From an uncultured Corynebacterium sp. (GTDB lineage: Bacteria > Actinomycetota > Actinomycetes > Mycobacteriales > Mycobacteriaceae): 18,948 bases of DNA. The notes beneath the pieces are model-generated. The model did not search any database. It was not told the origin of the DNA and was given only the letters and a program-made list of their open reading frames with translations. The stretch covers positions 1 through 18,948 of the forward strand of contig NZ_CAMXWS010000035.1 of the NCBI RefSeq assembly GCF_947253065.1, read 5' to 3'. The position numbers were made by a program, and so were the translations under genes. Shown here in pieces: positions 6,355 through 12,927 of this stretch (positions are counted from its first letter, which is position 1; each line of letters begins with the position of its first letter).

Positions 6355-6545
6355 CGGGCGCTCCTTTCTACTCGTTCATCTATCCGAGCAATCACCGCGT
6401 TGCATCATCAATTTGAGCAGGTGACGGTAATCATTCGTTCTTCCTGCGGCGCACCATGACATGGCGCTGCCGTTCAACGGGGATCAATGCTACCTGACGT
6501 GACCAGCAGCACCAAAACGGCCGAAGCTTATCGGCCTTTCCGCGC

Positions 6546-6551
6546 TACGAT
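6546..6551 (+). promoter_or_regulatory. -10 element of nadE, leaderless type
   Basis: TACGAT fits the TAnnnT -10 of actinobacteria and ends exactly 7 nt before the nadE ATG, so transcription would start at or next to the start codon. No strong ribosome site lies between. Confidence 0.45.
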
Positions 6552-6558
6552 AGCGGGC

Positions 6559-7431
6559 ATGTCCATCCAGTCCGACAGCACCCCTGAGAATCCTTCCCAT
6601 GACACGATTGGCGCGACGCAGCGGGAGATCATCGAAACGCTCGGCGTGAAGCCCGTCATCGCTCCCGCCGGCGAGATTGCCCGGCGCGTGGATTTCCTCG
6701 TGGATTATCTGGCCAAAACTGGGGCGAAAGGCTACGTCCTAGGCATTTCGGGCGGACAGGATTCAACGTTGGCAGGCAAGCTCGCGCAGCTCGCCGTTGA
6801 AAAGACCCGCGAGCAGGGGCGCGAGGCCACATTTGTTGCGGTGCGTCTCCCCCACGGCGTCCAGGCGGACGAAGACGATGCGCAGCTCGCGCTCGAATTC
6901 ATCCAGCCGGATCAGCGCGTCACCGTGAATATTGAGCCCGCCACGACCGCGCTCGCAGCCGAGGTCGCCGACAGCCTCGACGAGGAGCAGCTCGGCGATT
7001 TCAATAAGGGCAACGTTAAGGCTCGTATGCGCATGATCGCGCAGTACGCGATCGCCGGGGAGCGTGGCCTCCTTGTTGTGGGTACGGACCACGCAGCAGA
7101 AAATGTCACTGGCTTCTTCACCAAATTCGGCGATGGCGCCGCGGACCTCGTACCGCTCGCTGGATTGAACAAGCGCCAGGGCGCGCAACTTCTCGCCCAC
7201 CTCGACGCCGACAAGCGCCTGTATGAGAAGGTACCCACCGCCGATCTTGAAGAGGACCGCCCCGCGCTCCCCGATGAAGAAGCGCTCGGCATCACCTACG
7301 CCGACATCGACGATTACTTAGAGGGCATGCTTATCGACGCCTCCGCTGCCCAGCGCCTCGAACACCTCTGGACGGTCGGCCAGCACAAGCGGCACCTGCC
7401 ACCCGGCCCGGCAGAAACCTGGTGGCTTTAG
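6559..7431 (+). CDS. nadE: NH3-dependent NAD+ synthetase
   Basis: The enzyme converts nicotinic acid adenine dinucleotide, ATP and ammonia to NAD+, the last step of NAD synthesis, in the cytosol. The 290-aa protein carries the P-loop of N-type ATP pyrophosphatases, S64-G-G-Q-D68-S69-T. It also has the family segments VRLPHGVQADEDDAQLALEFI, FNKGNVKARMRMIAQYAIAG, VVGTDHAAENVTGFFTKFGDG and LNKRQGAQLL. There is no glutaminase domain, so it depends on free ammonia like the E. coli enzyme. I chose the ATG at 6559 (MSIQSDSTP); the longer frame from 6487 adds an unlikely extension across the promoter. It is monocistronic and ends in a terminator that covers its stop codon. Confidence 0.95.
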   Translation: MSIQSDSTPENPSHDTIGATQREIIETLGVKPVIAPAGEIARRVDFLVDYLAKTGAKGYVLGISGGQDSTLAGKLAQLAVEKTREQGREATFVAVRLPHGVQADEDDAQLALEFIQPDQRVTVNIEPATTALAAEVADSLDEEQLGDFNKGNVKARMRMIAQYAIAGERGLLVVGTDHAAENVTGFFTKFGDGAADLVPLAGLNKRQGAQLLAHLDADKRLYEKVPTADLEEDRPALPDEEALGITYADIDDYLEGMLIDASAAQRLEHLWTVGQHKRHLPPGPAETWWL

Positions 7432-7466
7432 CTTCCACCCTTATGAATAAGGGTGAAGCACTTTTG
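7431..7466 (+). terminator. Terminator of nadE, bidirectional hairpin at convergent ends
   Basis: GCTTC-C-ACCCTTAT (7431-7444) pairs with ATAAGGGT-GAAGC (7447-7459), a 13-bp stem with one bulged C and a 2-nt GA centre, followed by ACTTTTG. The stem begins on the last base of the nadE stop and includes the stop codon of the toxin gene on the other strand, so it may serve both genes. Confidence 0.7.
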
Positions 7467-7836
7467 CGCCGGCAGAACTAGCTGCCTCCGCCAACCTGCG
7501 GTCCGCTGTCACAAACGCACTGTCGATACCTTGAGCTTTCAGGTAAAGCCATGTTCCAACGTGAATTGCGTCCAAAGACTTCACCTGTGGTGTCGCAGTC
7601 TTAGCCCATTCAATAGTTTCTCGATTTAAGCCAACGACTAAGAGTTGCTCGATAATTTCATTGGCCAAGCTCCGCGGAAGCTTTTCACGATCCACAAACC
7701 GAGTTAGCTCCACCTCGGTAATTATCGAGCTAATCAACTTCGCCCCAGCAAGAGATTGAAGCGACCATCGCGTGAAGCGATCCGAAAATCGAGCCGAGAT
7801 GAGGACGGAAGTGTCGACATAAAGAAGGTCACTCAT
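7441..7836 (-). CDS. vapC: PIN-domain toxin, VapC-like
   Basis: The 131-aa protein MSDLLYVDTSVLI is a PIN-domain ribonuclease of the VapC group. The expected acidic residues of the metal site are present: D8 (YVDTS), E43 (ITEVEL), D89 (SLDAIH) and D112 (VTADRRLA). VapC toxins cleave tRNA, rRNA or mRNA at specific sites; the target here is unknown. The ATG at 7836 overlaps the antitoxin end in the 8-nt sequence ATGAGTGA, a coupling typical of toxin-antitoxin pairs. Longer frames from 7995 run through the antitoxin gene and are not real. Confidence 0.88.
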   Translation of the reverse strand: MSDLLYVDTSVLISARFSDRFTRWSLQSLAGAKLISSIITEVELTRFVDREKLPRSLANEIIEQLLVVGLNRETIEWAKTATPQVKSLDAIHVGTWLYLKAQGIDSAFVTADRRLAEAASSAGAKVLHPYS

Positions 7837-8212
7837 ATGCGACCGCACCGTCATTACGCGAAGCCGAGGGACGCCCCAATAGCTCATCCATCCATGACTC
7901 ATCCTGTTCCTCGTCACGGAACTCTTCGACCGTTGTTCTAACCCCTTCGATAGGTTCCCAATCGGCCTCAAAGCGCCTTGCGTGACCGGACACAACCCCC
8001 AGCTCCTGCAGTCGATCCAAAGCGGTTTTCTGCGCTACGGGATGCAGCTCAGCAACAGGCTTCCCACGATCTGTGACGGTGAGTGACGTCCCACCTTCAA
8101 CCACATGATCAATGACAGACCTTGTCTTTTGATTCAGTTCACGCATAGAAACGGTCCCCCTAGCCCCGATACTTTCCTTAAGGTCTTCCAGTTTCTTCTC
8201 TACTTCGCTCAC
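7829..8212 (-). CDS. Phd/YefM-family antitoxin
   Basis: This 127-aa protein has a Phd/YefM-like DNA-binding N-terminal domain (TVSMRELNQKTRSVIDHV, then SLTVTDRGKPVAELHPV). Its acidic C-terminal tail (TTVEEFRDEEQDESWMDELLG) would wrap and inhibit the toxin. The domain starts about 20 residues in, after a charged stretch VEKKLEDLKES that is longer than usual for the family. Starts possible are GTG at 8212 (AGGGG 6 nt away, preferred) or the adjacent GTG at 8215; the internal ATG at 8146 has an AGGGGG before it but would remove the start of the domain. It is first in the operon, as is usual, and a perfect palindrome stands just upstream. Confidence 0.85.
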   Translation of the reverse strand: MSEVEKKLEDLKESIGARGTVSMRELNQKTRSVIDHVVEGGTSLTVTDRGKPVAELHPVAQKTALDRLQELGVVSGHARRFEADWEPIEGVRTTVEEFRDEEQDESWMDELLGRPSASRNDGAVAYE

Positions 8213-8230
8213 CACAGACCCCTAACAGAA

Positions 8231-8248
8231 TGTAGTACATGTACTACA
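8231..8248. promoter_or_regulatory. 18-bp perfect palindrome, toxin-antitoxin operator
   Basis: TGTAGTACATGTACTACA is its own reverse complement. It lies about 16-20 bp upstream of the antitoxin start, right at the predicted transcription start. Phd/YefM antitoxins bind such palindromes and repress their own operon, more tightly with toxin present. Confidence 0.75.
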
Positions 8249-8253
8249 AACCG

Positions 8254-8282
8254 ACCCTACCTGCACCGTCGACTACCGTCAA
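8254..8282 (-). promoter_or_regulatory. Toxin-antitoxin promoter
   Basis: The -35 TTGACG (8282-8277) and -10 TAGGGT (8259-8254) are separated by exactly 17 bp. Transcription would start near 8247, inside the palindrome, so a bound antitoxin would block initiation. Confidence 0.7.
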
Positions 8283-8287
8283 CGGCA

Positions 8288-9061
8288 TTAGCCGAGGACG
8301 TGCAGCGTCTCCTCCGCCGCACGGACCAGCGCCGATCCGTAGCTAGGGCCGTGAGTGTAGGCGTGGACTGCGAGCGGGTGCAGTTGGTGGATCGGGATGC
8401 GTCGCGCCCAATCGCCACCGGATGCAGAACCGAGGGTGCCGCCGGCGGCAAGGTAGCCGTCGATAAGCGAATGAAGGTGCGGTGCTCCGAAAAGCTCGAG
8501 CATGGCAATGTCCGTCAGCGGGTGCCCGCCGTGCGCTGCCGGATCAATGAACCTCGGGCCGGCTGTGGAAAATAGCAGGTTGCCCGCCCATAAATCACCG
8601 TGAATGCGCGCGAGCGGGGCGTCCTCGTCCTCAGCGAGCAGCGCTTCGCACGCACGTCGAACTATTTCCAGCCCTACTGCATCGAGGTTCCCGCGCCGGT
8701 GAGCTTTTTCGGCGAACGGCAGGACGCGTTGCTTGGTGTAGAACTCCGCCCAACGCACGGTGGGCGTGCATTCTTGCTGCGCGCGACCAATGAAATTGGG
8801 CCCATCCCAGCCATCTGCGGGAGCACCGAATGCGCCAGCGCCCATCGCGTGAATCGCAGCGAGTTCACACCCCGCCTCTTTCGCGGCGTCAACGGTCGGG
8901 CGTGCACTGTCGACACGCTCGACGGTGACAGTGTTGGCAGCCTCATCGAGGTCAAGGACCTCCACCACCGCGTCCGACCCCTCGCGCAACCACCGCAAAT
9001 ACGCTGCTTCCGCGGCTGCAGCACCCGGCGCGCTGCCCTGTTTAACGAACACGTGCGACAT
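8288..9061 (-). CDS. Fructosamine kinase family protein
   Basis: This 257-aa protein is related to fructosamine-3-kinase, which phosphorylates sugars attached to protein amines so that they fall off (deglycation). The catalytic loop is H154-G-D156-LWAGN161, and the metal aspartate is D173 in FIDPAAHGGHPLTDIAM. The DGWDGPNFIG segment is typical of the family. I chose the ATG at 9061 (MSHVFVKQG) with GGAGGG 6 nt upstream; it lies inside the 3' end of ogt, overlapping by 20 nt, which indicates translational coupling. The actual substrate (ribulosamine, fructosamine or a small molecule) cannot be told from sequence. Confidence 0.9.
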   Translation of the reverse strand: MSHVFVKQGSAPGAAAAEAAYLRWLREGSDAVVEVLDLDEAANTVTVERVDSARPTVDAAKEAGCELAAIHAMGAGAFGAPADGWDGPNFIGRAQQECTPTVRWAEFYTKQRVLPFAEKAHRRGNLDAVGLEIVRRACEALLAEDEDAPLARIHGDLWAGNLLFSTAGPRFIDPAAHGGHPLTDIAMLELFGAPHLHSLIDGYLAAGGTLGSASGGDWARRIPIHQLHPLAVHAYTHGPSYGSALVRAAEETLHVLG

Positions 9062-9533
9062 CAAAGCCCTCCAATTCGAGTAGGAAACGCTTCGCTTCGG
9101 TCCCGCCACGGTAACCACCAAGCGCACCGTCTGCACGCAGCACGCGGTGGCAAGGAATCAACAACGGCAATGGGTTATTCGCGCATGCTCCACCCACGGC
9201 ACGCACGGCCTTCGCGTTGCCGACCCTGCTGGCAAGTTCACCGTACGAGGTGGTTTCACCGAATGGGACGCACGCTAATTCACGCAGCACATCGGCACGG
9301 AAATCAGTGACAAAACGGAAATCAAATGGAACAGTGAACTCCCGCCGCTCCCCTTCGAAATACTCGGCCAATTCACGTGCGGCGAACGGAATGTCCTGCG
9401 CTGGCGCGATGCGATCCCGCTCCGCATCAATTCCATCTACCTCAAAGAGGACCTTGGCCACACCAACAGCGGAGGTCACCACAGCGAGCCTGCCGATGGG
9501 CGATGAAAACTCACAGAACCGCAGTTCGTTCAT
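9042..9533 (-). CDS. ogt: Methylated-DNA-[protein]-cysteine S-methyltransferase
   Basis: This suicide enzyme takes the alkyl group from O6-alkylguanine onto its own cysteine. In this 163-aa protein the active site is I-P127-C128-H129-R130-V131. Upstream of it are the helix-turn-helix part FGETTSYGELASRVG, the asparagine hinge in GGACANNPLPLLIPC and the C-terminal LGGYRGG. The start is the ATG at 9533 (MNELRFCEFSSPIG). GAGG lies 4 nt upstream, and TACGCT ends 7 nt before the ATG. It is the first gene of a two-gene operon with the fructosamine kinase homologue. Confidence 0.95.
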   Translation of the reverse strand: MNELRFCEFSSPIGRLAVVTSAVGVAKVLFEVDGIDAERDRIAPAQDIPFAARELAEYFEGERREFTVPFDFRFVTDFRADVLRELACVPFGETTSYGELASRVGNAKAVRAVGGACANNPLPLLIPCHRVLRADGALGGYRGGTEAKRFLLELEGFDVARVR

Positions 9534-9540
9534 AAACCTC

Positions 9541-9546
9541 AGCGTA
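9541..9546 (-). promoter_or_regulatory. -10 element of ogt, leaderless type
   Basis: On the minus strand TACGCT is followed by 7 nt (GAGGTTT) and the ATG. The GAGG is also a usable ribosome site, so the message may be leaderless or nearly so. Confidence 0.4.
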
Positions 9547-9584
9547 TCGCTTCTTCCCCCACCGCGTCCGAGGGAAAAAATTGT

Positions 9585-9590
9585 TAGCGT
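9585..9590 (+). promoter_or_regulatory. -10 element of the lipoprotein gene, leaderless type
   Basis: TAGCGT is followed by 7 nt (GGCAAAC) and the ATG at 9598, with no good ribosome site. It shares the 64-bp divergent region with the ogt promoter. Confidence 0.45.
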
Positions 9591-9597
9591 GGCAAAC

Positions 9598-10332
9598 ATG
9601 AGCCAGAAGAAAGTAACCCGCGCCACAGTTGCTGCACTCGCGACCGCAGCCTTTGCGCTTTCCGCATGCACTGCTGGCGAACCTGGAGATGACGCTGCCC
9701 TCTCCACCATGCCCACCACATCGGAGACGGAAACATCTACCGAATCTGACACCGAATCGGAGACGACCAGCGAGGACGAGACAACCACAACACCGACAAG
9801 CAGTTCTTCTGATGATGAGTCCAGCGATGATCTAAACCGCTACGACGGCTACTTCATCCATGACTTCTACACCGCGCTGCACCAGCTGCCCGACCTGGAG
9901 GTGAAAAGCGGTGAGAGCGACCCCGATGAATATCGGGTGAAGGCTGAGCTGCTCAATGACGAAGAATCCCTCCGCGTCATCAGCTACATCTACGTTCCCA
10001 GCGTGAACGGCAAGCGCGAAGCCATTACCTCCCCCTCCGATGAGGGGTTCAAGCAAGCAAAGTCCAGCGCAGTCAAGGTCTTCACCGACGAAGGCGATAC
10101 TTACGACGAGACCGAATACGAGACCGACAATTTCAAATGGCAATGCATTGAAGGCACCAACACCCAGGGCGGGAATATCGATTACTCGATTTGCATCACT
10201 CACTTCGCCGGTCGCCTCGTCGAAGCACACCGCCTTATCCTCAGCGAAGATCGCGATGACAGCGACAAGGATTTAGACAAGCTCCTGCAAGATTTCGACG
10301 ACGCCATCTCCAATATGGAAAAACGCGGCTAA
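9598..10332 (+). CDS. Secreted lipoprotein of unknown function
   Basis: The 244-aa protein begins MSQKKVTRATVAALATAAFA and has a lipobox LSAC, with C24 as the expected lipidated cysteine. Residues 25 to about 78 are a low-complexity Thr/Ser/Glu/Asp linker that would hold the domain away from the membrane. The globular part (about 79-244) contains YDGYFIHDFYTALHQLPDLE and two cysteines (WQCIEG, SICITHF) that could form a disulfide, and a charged helix end (DLDKLLQDFDDAISNMEK). I do not recognise the family. It is the first gene of an operon with two cytosolic-looking paralogues, the next ATG coming 18 nt after its stop. The longer frame starting at 9217 runs across the divergent ogt gene and is not real. 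Confidence 0.85.
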   Translation: MSQKKVTRATVAALATAAFALSACTAGEPGDDAALSTMPTTSETETSTESDTESETTSEDETTTTPTSSSSDDESSDDLNRYDGYFIHDFYTALHQLPDLEVKSGESDPDEYRVKAELLNDEESLRVISYIYVPSVNGKREAITSPSDEGFKQAKSSAVKVFTDEGDTYDETEYETDNFKWQCIEGTNTQGGNIDYSICITHFAGRLVEAHRLILSEDRDDSDKDLDKLLQDFDDAISNMEKRG

Positions 10333-10350
10333 CCAGTAAAAGAGGTCACC

Positions 10351-10818
10351 ATGTTCTCCTTTTTCAAGAAGAAGCAGCCCGAACAAACTACTATCGCCGA
10401 ACACGTGTCGGCACCCACATTCGACTACACTGCACAGATTCCACAAGGCTGGGAGCTGCTTATCGACGGCGAAAACCCCACCCCCATCCTTTCCTACTCC
10501 CAGATCCGGTCTGCCATGCAGCAGTTGGAGGAGTGGAGCTTCCTCGTTGTCCAGAAAACCGGCGATAGTTCCGTGAGTGCCCAGGCTCTCTCGATCGGCC
10601 AGAATTTTTACCGAGCGGAAGTGCTCGTTGATGAAGAACCGTTGGCCTACGGGATCCCTTTAAAGAAGGGAGCCAAGCACGGGCACGGCGAGACCGGCAT
10701 CGATGACGCTGCACTGGTTCTATGCACCTTCATCCGTGACGACGGAGCTGTCCCACAATTTCCCCACCTCGTGGCCTCCCGCGCAGACACCAGCTCCTAT
10801 TCCTTCGGCGGCTGGTAA
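10351..10818 (+). CDS. Uncharacterised protein, first of two tandem paralogues
   Basis: This 155-aa protein starts MFSFFKKKQPEQ after AGAGG, 5 nt from the ATG. It has no transmembrane helix or signal peptide. The N-terminus, aromatic residues followed by lysines, could lie on the membrane surface. Blocks shared with the next protein are FDYTAQIPQGWELL near residue 24 and IDDAALVLCTFIRDDGAVPQFPHLVASR near the end. It is about 23 residues shorter, mainly in the middle. No known domain is recognised. The gene stands in an operon with the lipoprotein. Confidence 0.8.
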   Translation: MFSFFKKKQPEQTTIAEHVSAPTFDYTAQIPQGWELLIDGENPTPILSYSQIRSAMQQLEEWSFLVVQKTGDSSVSAQALSIGQNFYRAEVLVDEEPLAYGIPLKKGAKHGHGETGIDDAALVLCTFIRDDGAVPQFPHLVASRADTSSYSFGGW

Positions 10819-10834
10819 CTACTGGAGGTTTAAG

Positions 10835-11371
10835 ATGTTTTCCTTCTTCAACAAGAAACGCCCCCAGGACGATTCCCCCGCACCAGCAGCGGAGGCCCCG
10901 CCCTTCGATTACAGCGCCCCAGTGCCGGAAGGCTGGGGTTTGCTGCTCACGGGCAATCTTTTTGAATGGGAGCGGGCAACTCCCATCGAATCCTTTGGGC
11001 AGGTCCGCCAGGTCGTTGAGAGTCGCACTATTGAGGACGGCTCATTCTCCATCATCAACACAGTTAAGATGCCACCGGATGAAAAGGCGATCTTCAAAGC
11101 ACGTTTTGATGGCAGCCTGCCGTGGCGCGCACACGCCACACTGCGAGCACCAGGTCAGTGGAAGATCGCCATCGACGACAACCAGAAACGGATGCTCCAG
11201 TTTGGTGAACCGTGGTTGGGCACTAAATCGCACCCCCTGGTTAGCACGGAGAATGCGACCTTGATTCTGTGCTCATTCCTACGTGGTGACGGAACGCTCC
11301 CTGATCTTCCACACCTGCTCACTTCACGCCCGAAACCGGACGACACTCTCTCAGGGCCACTGTACTTCTAA
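10835..11371 (+). CDS. Uncharacterised protein, second of two tandem paralogues
   Basis: This 178-aa protein starts MFSFFNKKRPQDD with GGAGG 7 nt upstream. It matches the preceding protein in FDYSAPVPEGWGLL and in NATLILCSFLRGDGTLPDLPHLLTSR, a tandem duplication that has diverged. The middle contains an extra block with several basic and aromatic residues (RAHATLRAPGQWKI). No function is known. A longer frame from 10703 overlaps the previous gene and has no support. The gene is the last of the operon, and a strong terminator follows. Confidence 0.82.
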   Translation: MFSFFNKKRPQDDSPAPAAEAPPFDYSAPVPEGWGLLLTGNLFEWERATPIESFGQVRQVVESRTIEDGSFSIINTVKMPPDEKAIFKARFDGSLPWRAHATLRAPGQWKIAIDDNQKRMLQFGEPWLGTKSHPLVSTENATLILCSFLRGDGTLPDLPHLLTSRPKPDDTLSGPLYF

Positions 11372-11382
11372 CCCTCAATAAC

Positions 11383-11420
11383 AAAGCTGCCCCGCCATCA
11401 GGCGGGGCAGCTTTCATCTT
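11383..11420 (+). terminator. Intrinsic terminator of the lipoprotein operon
   Basis: A perfect 14-bp stem AAAGCTGCCCCGCC (11383-11396) and its complement (11401-11414) surround the loop ATCA, and the last stem bases give TTT followed by CATCTT. It lies directly before the 3' end of the opposite-strand tRNA gene. Confidence 0.9.
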
Positions 11421-11421
11421 G

Positions 11422-11494
11422 TGGAGCTAACGGGATTCGAACCCGTGACCCCCACACTGCCAGTGTGGTGCGCTACCAACTGCGCCATAGCCCC
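11422..11494 (-). tRNA. tRNA-Ala, anticodon GGC
   Basis: On the minus strand the sequence GGGGCTA begins the acceptor stem and TAGCTCC closes it; the third pair is G3-U70, the alanine identity element. The D arm is GCGC-AGTTGGTA-GCGC. The anticodon stem is CCACA/TGTGG with loop CTGGCAG, giving anticodon GGC, which reads GCC and GCU. The T arm is ACGGG-TTCGAAT-CCCGT. The mature part is 73 nt ending in A73, and the CCA is not encoded. Confidence 0.97.
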
Positions 11495-11531
11495 GTTGTT
11501 CCAGCGGTTACCCGCTGAAACGACTTCGATC

Positions 11532-11561
11532 AATATACACCGGCACGCGAGCGAGACCCAA
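11532..11561 (-). promoter_or_regulatory. Promoter of tRNA-Ala
   Basis: TATATT (11537-11532), preceded by TG, is a strong -10; TTGGGT (11561-11556) is a fair -35 at 18 bp. Transcription would start near 11525, leaving a 30-nt leader with the hairpin CAGCGG/CCGCTG before the mature 5' end at 11494. Confidence 0.6.
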
Positions 11562-11581
11562 ATCGCCCGCATCCAGGGTTT

Positions 11582-12349
11582 TTAGGCGCCGAGCAGGTCG
11601 TTAATCCAGTTCTCGAGCGGGTTGGATTCGACATCCTTGCCGTCGACAAGCACGCGCGGGGAGGAAAGCTCGCCGGTCTTTTCCTGCAGGTCTGCCTCGT
11701 TGGCTTCGCCGATTTCCTTCGCCTTGTCCTCGTACTCGCCGCTGCGGATGGCATTGACTGCATCGCCAGATGCACCGAAGTCCTTCGCCATGTCAGCAAG
11801 GGTGTTCGCGTCAGCGCTGCCGTACAGGCTCTGCTGCTCCTCGAGCAGCGCCTTACGCAGGTTCCAGTACGCCTCAACCTCGCCCTTGTCAGCCAAAGCC
11901 AGAACTGCAGCAGTAGCGCGGGTGGAGTGGCCCTTGCTGTAACGCTCACCAGTGCCGTCCAGGAAGACCATCGGGTGGATCTTCACCGTCAGCTCGCCCG
12001 CCTGGATCTTCTCCAGCATCTGATCATCGGTCTTCTCTGCGAGGTCTGCACAGTAGCTGCACGAGAAGTCCTCGTAGATCGCAGCTTCCTTCGCGCCTTC
12101 GCTGCTTTCACCAGCAAGCTCGATGGTGTTATCAGCCAGCGTCATAGTCACACCTTCGACCGGCTGCGTTTTTTCTGCGATGCGCTCAGACTGAGCACCA
12201 CGCCCGTTGTACACGATCAAACCGATCACCAGAGCGCCGATGGCGAGCAGTGCGCCCAGCGCAATCCAGAAACCTTTATTGCCAGACGACGCCGGGTTGG
12301 ACACCGTCGTCGAACCCTTCGGCTTCTTCGAGGTGGAAGAGGAAGTCAC
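11582..12349 (-). CDS. Membrane-tethered DsbA-like thiol-disulfide oxidoreductase
   Basis: This 255-aa protein has a basic, Ser-rich cytosolic start, one transmembrane helix (about 27-47) and an extracytoplasmic thioredoxin-fold domain of the DsbA/thioredoxin_4 group. The active site is C97-S-Y-C100 in YEDFSCSYCADL, and the expected cis-proline occurs in SSPRVLVDGK near the C-terminus. It probably makes or shuffles disulfides in exported proteins. The CSYC dipeptide is less common than CPHC or CPYC, so the redox potential may differ. The start is GTG at 12349 with AAGGTG 7 nt upstream. It follows the MauE-like gene by 47 bp. No clear terminator follows. Confidence 0.9.
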   Translation of the reverse strand: MTSSSTSKKPKGSTTVSNPASSGNKGFWIALGALLAIGALVIGLIVYNGRGAQSERIAEKTQPVEGVTMTLADNTIELAGESSEGAKEAAIYEDFSCSYCADLAEKTDDQMLEKIQAGELTVKIHPMVFLDGTGERYSKGHSTRATAAVLALADKGEVEAYWNLRKALLEEQQSLYGSADANTLADMAKDFGASGDAVNAIRSGEYEDKAKEIGEANEADLQEKTGELSSPRVLVDGKDVESNPLENWINDLLGA

Positions 12350-12396
12350 AGTGGATCACCTTAAATATCTCAGTTGGGCTGTTTCACAAGGAAAGT

Positions 12397-12927
12397 TTAC
12401 GGATACAGCGCGAATTTCTTAAACGGACGATAAATCATGAACAACGTCACCGCGATGAAGCCGATATCGCGCGCAATCGCCCACAGCAGATCGGCTCCGG
12501 TGCTGTCGGGTTTCGGCCCGAAGCATCCGCAGTCAATCTGCAGGCCGCGGCTGTATGCGGAGGCCAGTCCAATGATGAAAAGCACAAGCACACCGATGGA
12601 GACCCACCCGGCCGGCCGGAGTTTGATTCCGAGCAGCAGGATGAGCCCGCCAGCGATTTCCGCGGGGCCAATGATCGTGGCCAGCAGATTCGACCAGTGC
12701 TCTGTGAAAATTTCGTAGGCTTCAATGCTCTGCATCACCGTCATGTGATTGCCGAGCTTGGTCGAGCCCGAATAAATCCACAACGCAGCAAGGCCGAAGC
12801 GTGCGAGGGCTGAAAGCACGTCGAGCATGCTTATCGACGCCTGCCCATTCTCCTTTGTTGTCACCTCACCGACTTTAGCCGAGCCGATACTTACCAAGGA
12901 AGATTTATTCGGTGAGGCCTGCGTCAC
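12397..12927 (-). CDS. MauE/DoxX-like integral membrane protein
   Basis: This 176-aa protein has four predicted transmembrane helices (about 37-55, 83-101, 107-125 and 148-166). The cysteine motif D-C133-G-C135-FG lies on the loop after helix 3. The MauE family was named for methylamine dehydrogenase maturation, where it is linked to disulfide formation; in actinobacteria such genes often occur beside thioredoxin-like genes. Here it is followed by a DsbA-like gene, so it may pass electrons from that protein to the quinone pool, by analogy with DsbB. The GTG at 12927 overlaps the pgm stop (GTGA); ATG at 12828 is an alternative that would remove the polar N-terminus. Confidence 0.82.
   Translation of the reverse strand: MTQASPNKSSLVSIGSAKVGEVTTKENGQASISMLDVLSALARFGLAALWIYSGSTKLGNHMTVMQSIEAYEIFTEHWSNLLATIIGPAEIAGGLILLLGIKLRPAGWVSIGVLVLFIIGLASAYSRGLQIDCGCFGPKPDSTGADLLWAIARDIGFIAVTLFMIYRPFKKFALYP

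Noticed and set aside
6355..6480. Zur box upstream of rpmJ
   Set aside because: GGTAATCATTCG and nearby bases resemble only part of the actinobacterial Zur pattern and lack its symmetry.
8600..9310. 236-aa plus-strand frame opposite ogt and the fructosamine kinase
   Set aside because: Both minus-strand genes carry intact catalytic motifs; this frame crosses both without any feature.
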